Source of the DNA: Aequorivita sublithincola DSM 14238
GTDB taxonomy: Bacteria > Bacteroidota > Bacteroidia > Flavobacteriales > Flavobacteriaceae
NCBI RefSeq assembly: GCF_000265385.1
Contig: NC_018013.1
Span: 833,001-897,000 of the forward strand
Length of the DNA stretch: 64,000 bases
Direction: 5' to 3'
Notes under the pieces: model-generated
What the model was told of the DNA's origin: nothing
What the model saw: only the letters and a program-made list of their open reading frames with translations
The model's database searches: none
In this document: in pieces, positions 44,001 to 52,011 of the stretch
Position numbering within the stretch: the first letter of the stretch is position 1
Layout: each line of letters opens with the position of its first letter
Translations under genes and position numbers: made by a program

Positions 44001-46551
44001 TAAAGTCTTCAAAATAATAAAGATCAAAGCCAAGAGGGTCTAGAGTTCCCAATACCTCATCGCGAACCACGGTAAGATCAAAACGAGTGATTCCATCAGC
44101 AACGGCATCGTCACATACACGTAATGGATCTGGAGTAACTCCCACTGGAGAAAACCTAACTTCCAACGTAAAAGGAACAACGGCAACGCAACTACTAGTT
44201 CCACTTGAAACACGCGCCCAAACACCACCTGTTCCATAATCTTGATCTAAAGGATCAAGATGTGGGAAATCTAAGTATTTACGGTCGTTAATATAAGCGT
44301 TAGGGGTAAGTATAGGCAAGGAACCATTTTGTGCATCAACCAAGGTTCGGTGATATGTAACAATCAAGGCAGGATCGCCCAGCGTTATTATAGGTGTTTG
44401 TAAATTAAGATTGAAAGTTGCAAAACCATCGTTGTTATTGTCACAAAGAATAAGGTTTGGCGGCGTTGTGTTTATGGTTGGTGGTGTATCAATATTGATG
44501 GTTACGTTTCGCGAAGTATCAACACAGGTGTTATCGTTTTTGTTTTCGAGCCTTATAAATATTTGTTCGCTCGGTGCAGTAACTAGGTATGGAATTGCTA
44601 CGGCACCCGTATCATTGTCAGCATCTGGTTGACTGAGATGATAGGTAATATTATATCTAGAAGCTTGCTGGCCATCCAATATAGCAGGGTTGAATTCTGC
44701 TTCAAGATCAATAAGTTCAGTACCGTCCATATTGTAATCACAATAGTTTTTAAATGGAGGAACTATACCTGCAATGGCACGGCTAAAGAATATTTTGAAA
44801 TCAGTAAGATCAAAACAAGAACCTGTATTGTCTTCAATTCGCGCATAAATAGTTTGTGGCGAAGGAGGAACAATTAATTGCACCCCACCCAAAATTTCTG
44901 TTCCAGGAACCCCATCAAATGATTTTTGATAGGTATCGTAATATGTTATTCTGAAATCTGCCGGATTTTGACCTCCCAAAATATCATCATCATTATCCGT
45001 CAAAATAAAAGTTCCGGCGGTAGTACCATAGTCGCACTGGAACATATCTGGTGCGGTATTGGCAACTGGCTGAGGTCTAAATGTAATTACTATTGGATTG
45101 CTTTCTACTCGACAAATTCCATCTACTGCTTCTACATAATAGATACCGTTCTGAGTAACCGAATAGTTTGGATTGGTTGCTCCAGGAATTGCTACCGTAT
45201 TTCTAAACCATTGAATGTTGTATGGCGGATCGGTAACACCAGATCTCAAGATTAATGGCTGACCAAGACATGCTGGCCCCGGATCTAAAAGAATTCCTGC
45301 TTGACTTAAATCAATAGGAAGTTCAAATTCATTATTATCTTCATTTGTTTCTGAAACAACACCAGTACCAGTACCCGGACCCGTTCCATCTCCAATATCG
45401 TCAACTCTTGCCCTTAGCACAAAGTTGTTTGGCGTAGCGGTTGGTATAGTTAGCGTTATAGTTCCACTTTCGGAACCACCTAACGGTATAACATTCGCCG
45501 TTGCTGTTTGGCCTATCAGTGTAGTTCCTCCACCAGCATCCGCATAAAATGCAATTGGCGTATTTGCTTGAAGCTTATTGGTACTGTTTACATTATATAC
45601 TGTGTATTCAACATCTATATTATTGTTTTCACAGAGAACCCCAAGATCATCTATTTCTATGGTTGCATCTGGTAATTCAGAGTTTACGCTGGTAATTATG
45701 TTATTTACCATTATAAGATCTGCTGCAGATTCCAATCGTATTGGTATTTCTGTTTGACCCGTAGCAATAATTCCCGTTAAATCATAGAAATCCAGATCCA
45801 TGTTATAATTTACGGAGGAATTGGTATAACTATTGGTTCCATTAAATGCATTATCAGCAGGGTTAAGCGCGTTGGACATAATTACCCCATCAATAATTAA
45901 TCTTTCACCGTCTGCAAGACCTCGATCTCCTTCCCAAGCTAAGAATCCTATTTTAGAAAATCTATCCGATGAAACTTCTATGCCCGTAAGAAGTATATCT
46001 AATGGAGGGTCGGTTCTTGAAACAACTTGTAACCCATCATAAAGACTTATTTGATTGAGCAATAATGAGGCATCTTCATAAATTATGTAAATAGCCCAAC
46101 CTCCGAAGTTGGTACCACAATAAGGGCTGTTAGGATACACGTATGCCTGAACATCCATTTCAGAAAAAGTGTAAGTACCATTTCCAGCTGCAGCTACTAA
46201 ATTGGTAACATCTGCATAAGCTGAAAAATAAGGCCGTCCATCAAAATTATAACCAAAAACACGTTCTGCGCTTACAGCTGTTCCATTAATAGCCACATCA
46301 AAATCACCTGGTCCAACAGAACCCCAATATAAATGTGCGGAAACAAAAGTTTGTCCAGCGTTTAGATTTAAGACTGCACTACTCTGAAGTAATATATCAC
46401 AAGGTCCCGAGTTATTATTTTCGTGAGTATTTAGCGTATTACCAACTGCCGTAAATTCATAACGACCGTTAAACTGCTTATATAATGAAACTGGCTGCGC
46501 TATGGAAAAGAAGGGAACTATAAAAAGCAGCAGAAGTAATAATTTTTTCAT
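38080..46551 (-). CDS. Giant T9SS type B adhesin with about 20 repeats
   Basis: 2823 residues. Signal peptide (MKKLLLLLLFIVPFFSIAQ); residues about 20-285 a beta-rich surface domain; about 290-400 a CARDB-like domain; about 400-495 an Ig-like domain. Then about 20 units of about 100 residues (about 496-2570), each with a CDD-x-x-x-DG-x-x-x-FDLT motif, an ITYY-like strand, NPQTIYVRV and a second Cys before I-V-x-L-x-LIV. The last 85 residues (FTPNSDGYHDTWNI, YIFDRFGKLL, GWDGTYNG) are the type B gliding-motility-type sorting domain. It is a cell-surface protein, paired with the PorP/SprF-like gene. Confidence 0.92.
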   Translation of the reverse strand: MKKLLLLLLFIVPFFSIAQPVSLYKQFNGRYEFTAVGNTLNTHENNNSGPCDILLQSSAVLNLNAGQTFVSAHLYWGSVGPGDFDVAINGTAVSAERVFGYNFDGRPYFSAYADVTNLVAAAGNGTYTFSEMDVQAYVYPNSPYCGTNFGGWAIYIIYEDASLLLNQISLYDGLQVVSRTDPPLDILLTGIEVSSDRFSKIGFLAWEGDRGLADGERLIIDGVIMSNALNPADNAFNGTNSYTNSSVNYNMDLDFYDLTGIIATGQTEIPIRLESAADLIMVNNIITSVNSELPDATIEIDDLGVLCENNNIDVEYTVYNVNSTNKLQANTPIAFYADAGGGTTLIGQTATANVIPLGGSESGTITLTIPTATPNNFVLRARVDDIGDGTGPGTGTGVVSETNEDNNEFELPIDLSQAGILLDPGPACLGQPLILRSGVTDPPYNIQWFRNTVAIPGATNPNYSVTQNGIYYVEAVDGICRVESNPIVITFRPQPVANTAPDMFQCDYGTTAGTFILTDNDDDILGGQNPADFRITYYDTYQKSFDGVPGTEILGGVQLIVPPSPQTIYARIEDNTGSCFDLTDFKIFFSRAIAGIVPPFKNYCDYNMDGTELIDLEAEFNPAILDGQQASRYNITYHLSQPDADNDTGAVAIPYLVTAPSEQIFIRLENKNDNTCVDTSRNVTINIDTPPTINTTPPNLILCDNNNDGFATFNLNLQTPIITLGDPALIVTYHRTLVDAQNGSLPILTPNAYINDRKYLDFPHLDPLDQDYGTGGVWARVSSGTSSCVAVVPFTLEVRFSPVGVTPDPLRVCDDAVADGITRFDLTVVRDEVLGTLDPLGFDLYYFEDFSQAVAAGDLAITPTPDFSQAIGDPTNFFNATNPQTIYILIVSNAGGTIPPNPNSAEGCYDIVELILIVEPRPEDLGPFEWELCDDELQGSTLTDGISTFDLTSRTAQVTNNIPTLTVTWFLTYADETADNPIPNPELFQNTETPQTIIGRVTSAFGCNTLVTLTLTVLPNPSPNFDPIPLTLCDNGINGDDGIAEGWDLTLADDDIIDGEDDVAVLYYDTYARAEAGLAGTEIVMPYTNTSNPQIVYARVTKTVPPATLGCFTIVELKLIVTPLPDKPKKPAFSDPFIGCDNSGSGTGIFNLTLQNDGVIGDQDPADFVLPITYYLLEAEAIAGTPSIVGPESYIASGGEIIWVRLESSVTGCVRISSFELALELFPTIAVGADLTECDDLTFNSTDTDGTSIFNLTVNTSVINGGNSDLDVFYYASPIDQTNNNPILNPANYRNTTPGLQTIFVTVFSANGCRATNSFNIIVEPTPDAISPGEMVACDSDYDGFALFDLTTQDDFITNGDADLAVSYHKTLLDAINNVLPITAPYKNDVPYNDTPITDPLLPGYGTGGVWARVINTSPPPNSLGCQRIISFALKVNAAPNATIPTPFRKCDDDGVEDGFTEFDLNEKKAEILGSLDPAGYDVYYYVLEADAIIAGDLALSNPDFSAAILTPGAFTNTTNPQTIYVLVVGNISSSIPPNPNGGEGCYDIVPLDLIVDPIPGNNGPFENFLCDDELQGSTPTDNISTFDLTLNDILITGGVPGLTVLWFDALGNPIPNPKTFQNSATPETVVGTVSSQFGCSNSATVTLNVLPNPNPKVDPTPITFCDDDDDGIVDIFDLTVRDDEIINRQVEVSVLYYFSEQEAIDAVPGTEILGLYTNVVAYSQTVYARVTNDVPPQVLPCFTIVELELIVVPLPDAPNGDLKDPLIACDEDGDGDAIFDLTVQNDAVYGSQNQTDFEPITYYTSLAFAEAGTSAIDPADAYESGDRTIWVRLESIDTGCARISSFQIEVGDFPGTGTADDLVLCDDEINGSTRTDGLSTFDLTLNTPVITGGDPLLIVNYYASQADQDNDIPIVNPKEYQNEITPVQDIFVTVIGQNTCRNTLSFTITVNPNPEPVQPTALFACDVDSDGFTTFDLESKTAEIRGGDPTLRITYHESLLDARTGNEALASPYENIFAFNQTLFVRAAYDNPPAGTGCYTIVTLELIVNPTPVIPLDLPDLVACDPSGFAEFDLTLQEDLIYGSQPKTDYTLTYHLTEPDAIAGTPVIIQPEEFTNSINPQTIWVRLDDNATECYKVGSFDLVVNDGLPIIDPTPLEQCDDLGEPNDNITSFDLTQKNSEITNGVLTQGVSYFLTDQDAQDNINRIDPETAYINVDNNGNPINPQVLFVRVEDSNSACIDFTTLTIKVIPNPSPGTPDAIELCDDNVIVPPGPDDEVELFDLTIRETQILKGNNWTIGYFRSYEDAVNMDDEIVAPETTAFQNTSNPQIIYVRTTNPNSLCFEIVELELIVNPLPDDTAVVSPYIICAPDDSEIAVFNLETKVDEILGGQSQPLFEVSFYIDPVDAEFGLNRIVNTTTYQNKDAANNAINPQTIYTRITNTETECAIGGVQSFELIVQKGARAVAPAEPFIICDNTPPSDGYAEFDLEDASNQQVSDLRAEILDGQDPAVYKITFYETLEGAETDTGALTFPYVNIINPQRIYIRVTNSTNLYDPKCYAVVDMVLKVEQIEDITLDGDYRLCVDENGNPIPEDEGGPSPPVIDTGLDPALYTFQWDLDGVIIIGETGPSIIALEGGVYTVTYTELDSLCENSVSVTVTVSSPPFTYKANLLNGAFANNHIIEVIALGEGTYEYQLDNGPFQDSNIFENVDPGNHTITIKDIYGCGSVTFDVGVIDYPPYFTPNSDGYHDTWNIIGIAAGDPTAKIYIFDRFGKLLKQLSPLGTGWDGTYNGSPLPSSDYWFRVEYKEDGNAKEFKGHFTLKR
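40690..44490 (-). repeat. Six-unit higher-order duplication inside the adhesin
   Basis: Within the adhesin, units 3-8 (about 42572-44490) and units 9-14 (about 40690-42571) match one to one: GYGTGGVWARV in 3 and 9; EGCYDIV after IPPNPN in 4 and 10; CDDELQGST in 5 and 11; VPGTEIL-like in 6 and 12; DPFIGCD/DPLIACD in 7 and 13; GSTxTDGxS in 8 and 14. Each block is about 1.9 kb (630-640 residues). The copies have diverged, so the duplication is not recent. Boundaries are approximate. Confidence 0.8.
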
Positions 46552-46570
46552 AATAGGGGTGTTAAGATGC

Positions 46571-46578
46571 CAAATATA
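46571..46578 (-). promoter_or_regulatory. -7 element for the adhesin
   Basis: On the minus strand TATATTTG is an exact TAnnTTTG match 19 nt before the adhesin ATG (46551). It lies in the 75-bp divergent space shared with the Nfu gene. No -33 TTG is seen. Confidence 0.5.
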
Positions 46579-46626
46579 TTGAATACATTGTTTTTCTTTT
46601 TATAATTTCGCAAAAAAAATAACCAA

Positions 46627-47547
46627 ATGTTGCATTTTAACATAGAAATTTCTCAAACTACCAACCAAAACATTGTTAAATTTATTGCCAATTCTTTCTT
46701 AACGCCCTCTACTAGCTACGAGTTTAAAAATATTGACGAGGCAAAAGCCAGTCCGTTGGCGCAACAACTTTTTTATCTTCCATTTGTGAAAACGGTTTAT
46801 ATTTCACAAAATTTCATCGCTATTGAAAAATACGACATTTTGGAATGGAAAGACGTGCAAGAAGAAGTTGCAGATTCCATTGCAGAATATTTGAATTCCG
46901 GAAAATCTGTAATCACAGAAATGGATACTCCTAAAAAACTTCCAATAACTATTTATGCCGAAAGTACACCGAATCCTACGGTAATGAAATTTATTGCCAA
47001 TAAAACCTTGGCAACGGGTATTTTTGAATTCAAAAATAGTGATGAAGCAACAAATTCGCCTTTAGCAAAAGCCTTGTTTAACTTTCCCTTTGTAAAGGAA
47101 GTTTTTATCAGCTCCAACTATATTTCAGTAATGAAACACGATTGGGTGGAATGGCAGGACCTAACTATGGAAATCAGAGAATTCATCCGAAAGTTTATTG
47201 AGGATGGAAAGTCTGTTTTAAATGAAGAAGCTTCAGCTAAAACGACTCCTTCTGAAAGCATTTCTTCAACTGAAAATACTTTAGACCAAAACCAAAAACC
47301 ACATACCGAGCTCGAAAAAGAGATAATCTCCATCTTGGATGAATACGTAAAACCCGCTGTAGCAAGAGATGGCGGCCATATACTTTTTGATTCATTTAAT
47401 GAAACAACCAAAACAGTAAAAGTGATCCTTCAAGGTGCGTGCAGTGGTTGTCCTTCTTCAACCATTACCTTAAAAAATGGAATTGAAACTATGTTGAAGG
47501 AAATGTTGAACGGGCAGATTGATAGTGTTGAGGCTGTTAATGGGTAA
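46627..47547 (+). CDS. Nfu-type iron-sulfur carrier with a duplicated Nfu_N domain
   Basis: 306 residues. Two Nfu N-terminal domains are in tandem: residues 1-100 (NIVKFIANSFL, FVKTVYISQNFIAIEK) and about 110-200 (PTVMKFIANKTL, FVKEVFISSNYISVMK). After a Ser/Thr/Glu linker, the NifU C-terminal domain (about 228-306) carries the cluster-binding motif GACSGCPSS, two Cys in CxxC. It probably carries and delivers [4Fe-4S] clusters in the cytoplasm. Duplicated Nfu_N domains are known in this phylum. Confidence 0.92.
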   Translation: MLHFNIEISQTTNQNIVKFIANSFLTPSTSYEFKNIDEAKASPLAQQLFYLPFVKTVYISQNFIAIEKYDILEWKDVQEEVADSIAEYLNSGKSVITEMDTPKKLPITIYAESTPNPTVMKFIANKTLATGIFEFKNSDEATNSPLAKALFNFPFVKEVFISSNYISVMKHDWVEWQDLTMEIREFIRKFIEDGKSVLNEEASAKTTPSESISSTENTLDQNQKPHTELEKEIISILDEYVKPAVARDGGHILFDSFNETTKTVKVILQGACSGCPSSTITLKNGIETMLKEMLNGQIDSVEAVNG

Positions 47548-47864
47548 AAGTCTGATGAATGATGACAGATGGTTTTACTCAGCTCTGAAAGACGCAAATA
47601 CAGATTTATTTTTTTATTAATTTGAATCTTATTCTCACCTTTAGGGGTTGGGGGTTCAGACTCGGTCTGACCCCAGCCCTTAAAAGAGCCAACTCAAAGG
47701 TATTTTATCCAAATTACAATCCTCCCCTTTATGGATCGGCGTTAAATCACCAGCTTTTAACTTAATTTTCAGATAATTGAATTTCAATAATTGTAACTTG
47801 ACACTTTATTAATATTTCGAACTCCTGATAGCTATTGGGACTAAGACAAAAAAACCAAAAAATT
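47548..47864. other. Intergenic space, 317 bp, with a GC-rich palindrome
   Basis: It holds a 7-nt period GATGA-type repeat (47552-47572), a GC-rich imperfect palindrome at about 47642-47683 (GGGTT..TCAGAC, loop TCG, GTCTGACCCC), and a TTGACAC-like segment at 47798 that might serve as the dodecin promoter. No protein-coding ORF is supported. The palindrome stands out against the AT-rich surroundings and lacks a T tract. Confidence 0.6.
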
Positions 47865-48065
47865 ATGGCAGTATTAAAAGTAATTGAAATCCTTGCAAGC
47901 TCAAAAGACAGCTGGGAAGACGCAACCCGTAACGCAGTAAACGAAGCTGGAAAAAGCATCAAAAATATACGTTCCGTTTATGTTCGGGAACAAAGTTGTG
48001 TGATTGACAATGATAAAATCACTCATTTCCGAGTGAATGTGAAAATCACTTTCGAAGTAAATTAA
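47865..48065 (+). CDS. Dodecin family flavin-binding protein
   Basis: 66 residues from ATG 47865 (MAVLKVIEILASS); an in-frame ATG 30 nt upstream is not conserved in pattern. Dodecin features: short strand VLKVIEILASSKDSWEDATRNAV, conserved SWEDA, helix, then two strands IRSVYVREQSCVI and FRVNVKITFEV. Dodecins form hollow dodecamers that bind flavins in the cytoplasm. The usual Trp in the SWEDA region, which stacks on the flavin, is present. Confidence 0.9.
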   Translation: MAVLKVIEILASSKDSWEDATRNAVNEAGKSIKNIRSVYVREQSCVIDNDKITHFRVNVKITFEVN

Positions 48066-48084
48066 TAATCCTCACGAATTATTG

Positions 48085-48118
48085 AAAATACGCTTTTGAG
48101 CTTTCAAAAGCGTATTTT
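48085..48118 (+). terminator. Terminator after dodecin
   Basis: Perfect 15-bp arms, AAAATACGCTTTTGA and its complement, around a 4-nt loop, ending in a T-rich stretch. It separates dodecin from the YyaL-like gene. Confidence 0.85.
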
Positions 48119-48138
48119 TGTTTTTCTAAAATTCAGCT

Positions 48139-50253
48139 ATGCGCTTACTATTTGCTTTTCTGGTAACGACCTTATTTATTGGCTGCAATTCCTCTAAAAA
48201 TGAAACCTTGGAAACACATCCCTATACAAACGATTTAATTCACGAATCCAGTCCTTACTTGCTTCAACACGCCCACAATCCTGTGAATTGGAAACCTTAT
48301 GGTGAAGCTTCTCTTCAGCAAGCAAAAAAGGAGAAGAAACTACTGATTATAAGCATTGGCTATGCAGCTTGCCACTGGTGCCACGTGATGGAACACGAAA
48401 GTTTTGAGGACAGTACAGTAGCAGCGGTGATGAATAAAAATTTTATCTCCGTAAAAGTGGATCGAGAAGAACGCCCAGACGTGGACCAAACCTATATAAA
48501 CGCCGTGCAACTTATGACTGGTAGCGCGGGTTGGCCGCTTAATGTGGTTACACTTCCCGACGGCAGACCTGTTTGGGGTGGGACTTATTTCAGAAAAAAC
48601 GATTGGATAGATGCTCTGGAGCAAATTCAAAAAGTTTACAACGAAGAACCCGAAAAGTTGATGGCCTACGCCAATAGATTGGAAGAAGGCATAAAAAGTA
48701 TGGATTTGGTGCATTTGAATACGGAAGATGTGGACTTTGCAAAATATCCTACTTCAGAAATAGTTGAGAATCTATCGCAGAATTTCGATGCCAAGAACGG
48801 CGGATTTAAAGGCGCTCCAAAATTTATGATGCCAAACAATCTTGAGTTTTTACTGCGACAAGCTGTTCAAGAAAATAATGCAGACTTACTTGGTTATGTA
48901 ACGCTAACACTAGACAAAATGGCTTATGGCGGTCTTTACGACCAAATTGGCGGCGGATTTGCGCGTTACAGCACAGACGAAAAATGGCATGTGCCACATT
49001 TCGAAAAAATGCTTTATGACAATGCACAACTCGTAAGCCTTTATAGCAACGCCTATTTAGTTACAAAAAAACCACTTTACAAAGAAGTAGTTGAAGAAAC
49101 CTTGGATTTTATAGCCCGAGATATGACCAACGATGAAGGCGGATTCTATTCTTCTCTAGATGCAGACAGCAAAGATGAAAACGGCAAACTGGAAGAAGGT
49201 GCTTTTTACGTTTTTACTTCGGAAGAATTACAGAAAATATTGAAAGATGATTTCGATATTTTTAAAGAATACTATAATGTGAACAGCTACGGAAAGTGGG
49301 AAAAGAACCATTACGTACTTATCCGAAAAAAGACAGATGACGAAATTGAGAAGGAATTTGGAATTACTTCCGAAGCATTTCAACAAAAAAAAGAAGACTG
49401 GAAAAACACACTTCTAGCCTATCGCAACAAAAGACCAAAACCACGATTGGACGACAAAACGCTCACTTCCTGGAATGCAATGATGCTGAAGGGATATGTA
49501 GATGCTTATAAAACCTTCGGCAAAAGAGAATATTTGGATGCTGCGCTTAAAAATGCAGCCTTTATTTCTGAAAAACAACTTCAAAAAAACGGAGCGCTTT
49601 TTCACAATTACAAAGACGGAAAAAGCAGTATCAATGGGTTTTTGGAGGATTATGCCTTCACCATTGAAGCTTTTATAGATTTATACCAAGCCACTTTGGA
49701 TGAAAAATGGTTGACGCTTTCAAAAAAAATGGCAGATTATGCGAAGACCAACTTTTTTGATGAAGAGAAACAGATGTTCTATTTCACTTCAAAGGAAGAT
49801 GCGGCGATCGTAACACGAAATTTTGAATATCGCGATAATGTGATTCCTGCTTCAAACTCAGTGATGGCGAAGAATCTTTTCGTGCTTTCAAAATATTTTG
49901 AAGAGACTGGTTTTGATGAAATTTCGCATCAAATGTTTAAAAATGTTTCAGTAGAAATTGAACAATATCCAAGCGGATTTTCAAATTGGCTGGATTTACT
50001 CTCTAGTTTTCAAAACGATTTTTATGAAGTTGTAATCGTGGGAAAAGACGTTTCAGAAAAAATAAAAGAATTAAACAAACACTACCTACCCAATATAATT
50101 ATTGCTGGAAGTAAAGGCGAAAACAGCGGGCCGCTATTTGAAAACAGATACACCCCAGATGCAACACTTATCTATGTTTGCGTAAACAACGCCTGTAAAC
50201 TTCCAGTGGAAGACACAAAAATTGCAATTGAATCACTAAACAAAAAAGAATAA
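48139..50253 (+). CDS. YyaL-like thioredoxin-domain (DUF255) lipoprotein
   Basis: 704 residues. Lipobox LFIGC near residue 16. The N-terminal DUF255 thioredoxin-like domain (about 30-180) carries [14 protein letters not shown] with the CxxC-like CHWC. The remaining 500 residues form an (alpha/alpha)6-barrel as in spermatogenesis-associated protein 20 and Yya[10 protein letters not shown] and FLEDYAF are typical. Substrate and redox role are unknown. It is followed after 5 bp by the MscS channel gene. Confidence 0.9.
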   Translation: MRLLFAFLVTTLFIGCNSSKNETLETHPYTNDLIHESSPYLLQHAHNPVNWKPYGEASLQQAKKEKKLLIISIGYAACHWCHVMEHESFEDSTVAAVMNKNFISVKVDREERPDVDQTYINAVQLMTGSAGWPLNVVTLPDGRPVWGGTYFRKNDWIDALEQIQKVYNEEPEKLMAYANRLEEGIKSMDLVHLNTEDVDFAKYPTSEIVENLSQNFDAKNGGFKGAPKFMMPNNLEFLLRQAVQENNADLLGYVTLTLDKMAYGGLYDQIGGGFARYSTDEKWHVPHFEKMLYDNAQLVSLYSNAYLVTKKPLYKEVVEETLDFIARDMTNDEGGFYSSLDADSKDENGKLEEGAFYVFTSEELQKILKDDFDIFKEYYNVNSYGKWEKNHYVLIRKKTDDEIEKEFGITSEAFQQKKEDWKNTLLAYRNKRPKPRLDDKTLTSWNAMMLKGYVDAYKTFGKREYLDAALKNAAFISEKQLQKNGALFHNYKDGKSSINGFLEDYAFTIEAFIDLYQATLDEKWLTLSKKMADYAKTNFFDEEKQMFYFTSKEDAAIVTRNFEYRDNVIPASNSVMAKNLFVLSKYFEETGFDEISHQMFKNVSVEIEQYPSGFSNWLDLLSSFQNDFYEVVIVGKDVSEKIKELNKHYLPNIIIAGSKGENSGPLFENRYTPDATLIYVCVNNACKLPVEDTKIAIESLNKKE

Positions 50254-50258
50254 ATTTT

Positions 50259-51104
50259 ATGGATAAATTTCAAAACTTTGACATCTATTTAGAACGATAT
50301 GGACAAAAATTAATTGACTTTTTGCCGAGCCTTATTGGCTCCATTTTAATGCTGCTGATTGGTCTTTGGCTTATAAAAATAATCAACCGTTTCATAAAAA
50401 AGTTTTTTAACAAAACAGATTACGATCCCACACTAGAAAATTTTATTGCAAGTCTAATTAGATGGGGATTGAAAATTGTACTATTTGTTTTAGTGATAAC
50501 CCAGCTTGGTGTTGAATCCGCCTCGTTAGTTGCCATTATTGGTGCTGCAGGTCTTGCCATAGGTTTGGCATTACAAGGTTCGCTCTCAAACTTTGCTGGT
50601 GGCGTTTTGATATTATTGCTAAAACCATTTAAAGTTGGCGATTTCATCAGTGCGCAAGGTGTTGATGGAACGGTAAAGGAAATTTCAATTTTTAATACAA
50701 GACTCACCACTTTTGGGAATCAATTAGCCATTCTTCCCAACGGAAAATTAAGTAACGATAATATTATAAACTATTCTATTGAAGGAGTGAGAAGAGAAAA
50801 GCTATCTTTTGGCATAGGTTATGATGATGATATAAAACAAGCGAAAGACATATTGCTCAAACTAGTTTCAGAACAAGAAACGGTTTTTAATATTGAAGAC
50901 AAAATGCCAATGGTTGCCGTGGAAGAACTTGGTGACAGTTCAGTAAATCTTACAGTTCGTTATTGGGCTAAAAATGAGGATTTCTGGAACCTTCGTTGGT
51001 TAGTTTTAGAAGAAGGAAAAGCAAGATTGGAAGCTGCAGGAATTTCCATACCCTTCCCACAACGTGATGTGCATCATTTTAATTTGGAAACATTAAAAAA
51101 ATAA
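50259..51104 (+). CDS. Small-conductance mechanosensitive channel (MscS family)
   Basis: 281 residues. Three membrane segments (about 20-40, 63-80 and 85-110); the pore helix reads AIIGAAGLAIGLALQGSLSNFAGGV, with the Gly/Ala packing and the A-G-L-A-x-G-L-A-x-Q motif of MscS. The beta domain (about 125-180) and C-terminal vestibule follow. It releases solutes under hypo-osmotic shock. It starts 5 bp after the YyaL-like gene and is probably co-transcribed. Confidence 0.93.
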   Translation: MDKFQNFDIYLERYGQKLIDFLPSLIGSILMLLIGLWLIKIINRFIKKFFNKTDYDPTLENFIASLIRWGLKIVLFVLVITQLGVESASLVAIIGAAGLAIGLALQGSLSNFAGGVLILLLKPFKVGDFISAQGVDGTVKEISIFNTRLTTFGNQLAILPNGKLSNDNIINYSIEGVRREKLSFGIGYDDDIKQAKDILLKLVSEQETVFNIEDKMPMVAVEELGDSSVNLTVRYWAKNEDFWNLRWLVLEEGKARLEAAGISIPFPQRDVHHFNLETLKK

Positions 51105-51158
51105 TGTTTAATTTGTAAAAATCAATCATCTATAAATAACACACTAAAAATAATTATC

Positions 51159-51860
51159 ATGAAAAGACTTTTAATAATCGGGCTCATCGCTCTCACAGCT
51201 ATCTCAGGCTATTCTCAAGCCAATAATAGCAATTACGATATTTATGCCCGTACCATAGACATAAATCAGAAATCGTTGGCTTTTGGTCTTACTGAGGCTG
51301 AATTCAGTGCAATTAAAGATGAAGCCTACTCAAACCCAAATTTTCTACAAGGAAAAATATTTCAGGGAGATCAGTTGATAAAAGATGATGTACCTATGCG
51401 CTACAACGCCTTTGCCGACGAAATTGAAATTAAGAAAAATAATACTTCTGAAAATTATAGCGCATTAATCAAAGATCCAAATATTTTTGTGAAGATTGTG
51501 AAAGACATTTACGTTTTTGTTCCGTTGAATGGAAGCAATGAAAAAGGAGGCTATTTTAATGTGCTTAGCGATGGTAAAACATACGATTTATACAAAAAAA
51601 CAACAGCTGTATTTAGAGAGCCAAAAAAAGCTCGAACTACTTATGAAAAAGATATGCCACCATCTTTCGTAAAAACCACCATCTACTATTTAGTGCAAAA
51701 CGGAACGTTTCTTGAAATGCCAAACAGCAAATCAAAAGTGCTTAAAATGATGAGTAACAAGAAGGATGAAATAAAAGATTATATAAAACAAAACAATCTT
51801 GATATTGACAAGGAAGCAGATATGATAAAGCTTGTTTCCTATTTTGACTCAATATTATAG
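51159..51860 (+). CDS. Secreted protein of unknown function, copy A of a tandem pair
   Basis: 233 residues with a signal peptide (MKRLLIIGLIALTAISGYSQA). Conserved with the next gene throughout: RTIDINQKSLAFGLTEAEF, VPMRYNAFADEIEIK, NEKGGYFNVLSDGKTYDLYKKTT and a C-terminal KEADMIKLVSYFDSIL. No known domain; the beta-rich middle and helical end suggest a periplasmic or surface protein. The pair has no neighbour that indicates a role, and both copies end in related hairpins. I do not recognise the family. Confidence 0.75.
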   Translation: MKRLLIIGLIALTAISGYSQANNSNYDIYARTIDINQKSLAFGLTEAEFSAIKDEAYSNPNFLQGKIFQGDQLIKDDVPMRYNAFADEIEIKKNNTSENYSALIKDPNIFVKIVKDIYVFVPLNGSNEKGGYFNVLSDGKTYDLYKKTTAVFREPKKARTTYEKDMPPSFVKTTIYYLVQNGTFLEMPNSKSKVLKMMSNKKDEIKDYIKQNNLDIDKEADMIKLVSYFDSIL

Positions 51861-51887
51861 TTGATTTATTTTTATACAAAAGCATAG

Positions 51888-51917
51888 AAAAGCGACATTT
51901 TAGTGTCGCTTTTTTTA
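51888..51917 (+). terminator. Terminator after copy A
   Basis: AAAAGCGACA and TGTCGCTTTT arms with a 6-nt loop, followed by a T run. The core arm is nearly identical to that of the hairpin at 52805-52839 after copy B. Confidence 0.85.
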
Positions 51918-51962
51918 TTAAACCCTGTCTTAAAAGTGGTTACATCAAAATTCACTTGATTC

Positions 51963-51990
51963 ATATAAATATAAATGAGTATATTTATAT
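51963..51990 (+). promoter_or_regulatory. AT-rich inverted repeat upstream of copy B
   Basis: Perfect 11-bp arms ATATAAATATA and TATATTTATAT with a 6-nt loop, 21 nt before the copy B ATG. It could be an operator or a leader hairpin; copy A has no equivalent. Confidence 0.4.
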
Positions 51991-52011
51991 CAATCTCAAA
52001 ATACTTTAATT

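Noticed and set aside
38080..46551. CRISPR array suspected from regular DNA repeats
   Set aside because: The repeats are diverged protein-coding units of about 300 nt, not short identical repeats with spacers.
48340..48714. 124-codon minus-strand ORF opposite the YyaL-like gene
   Set aside because: The opposite frame encodes clear DUF255 motifs, and this ORF has none.
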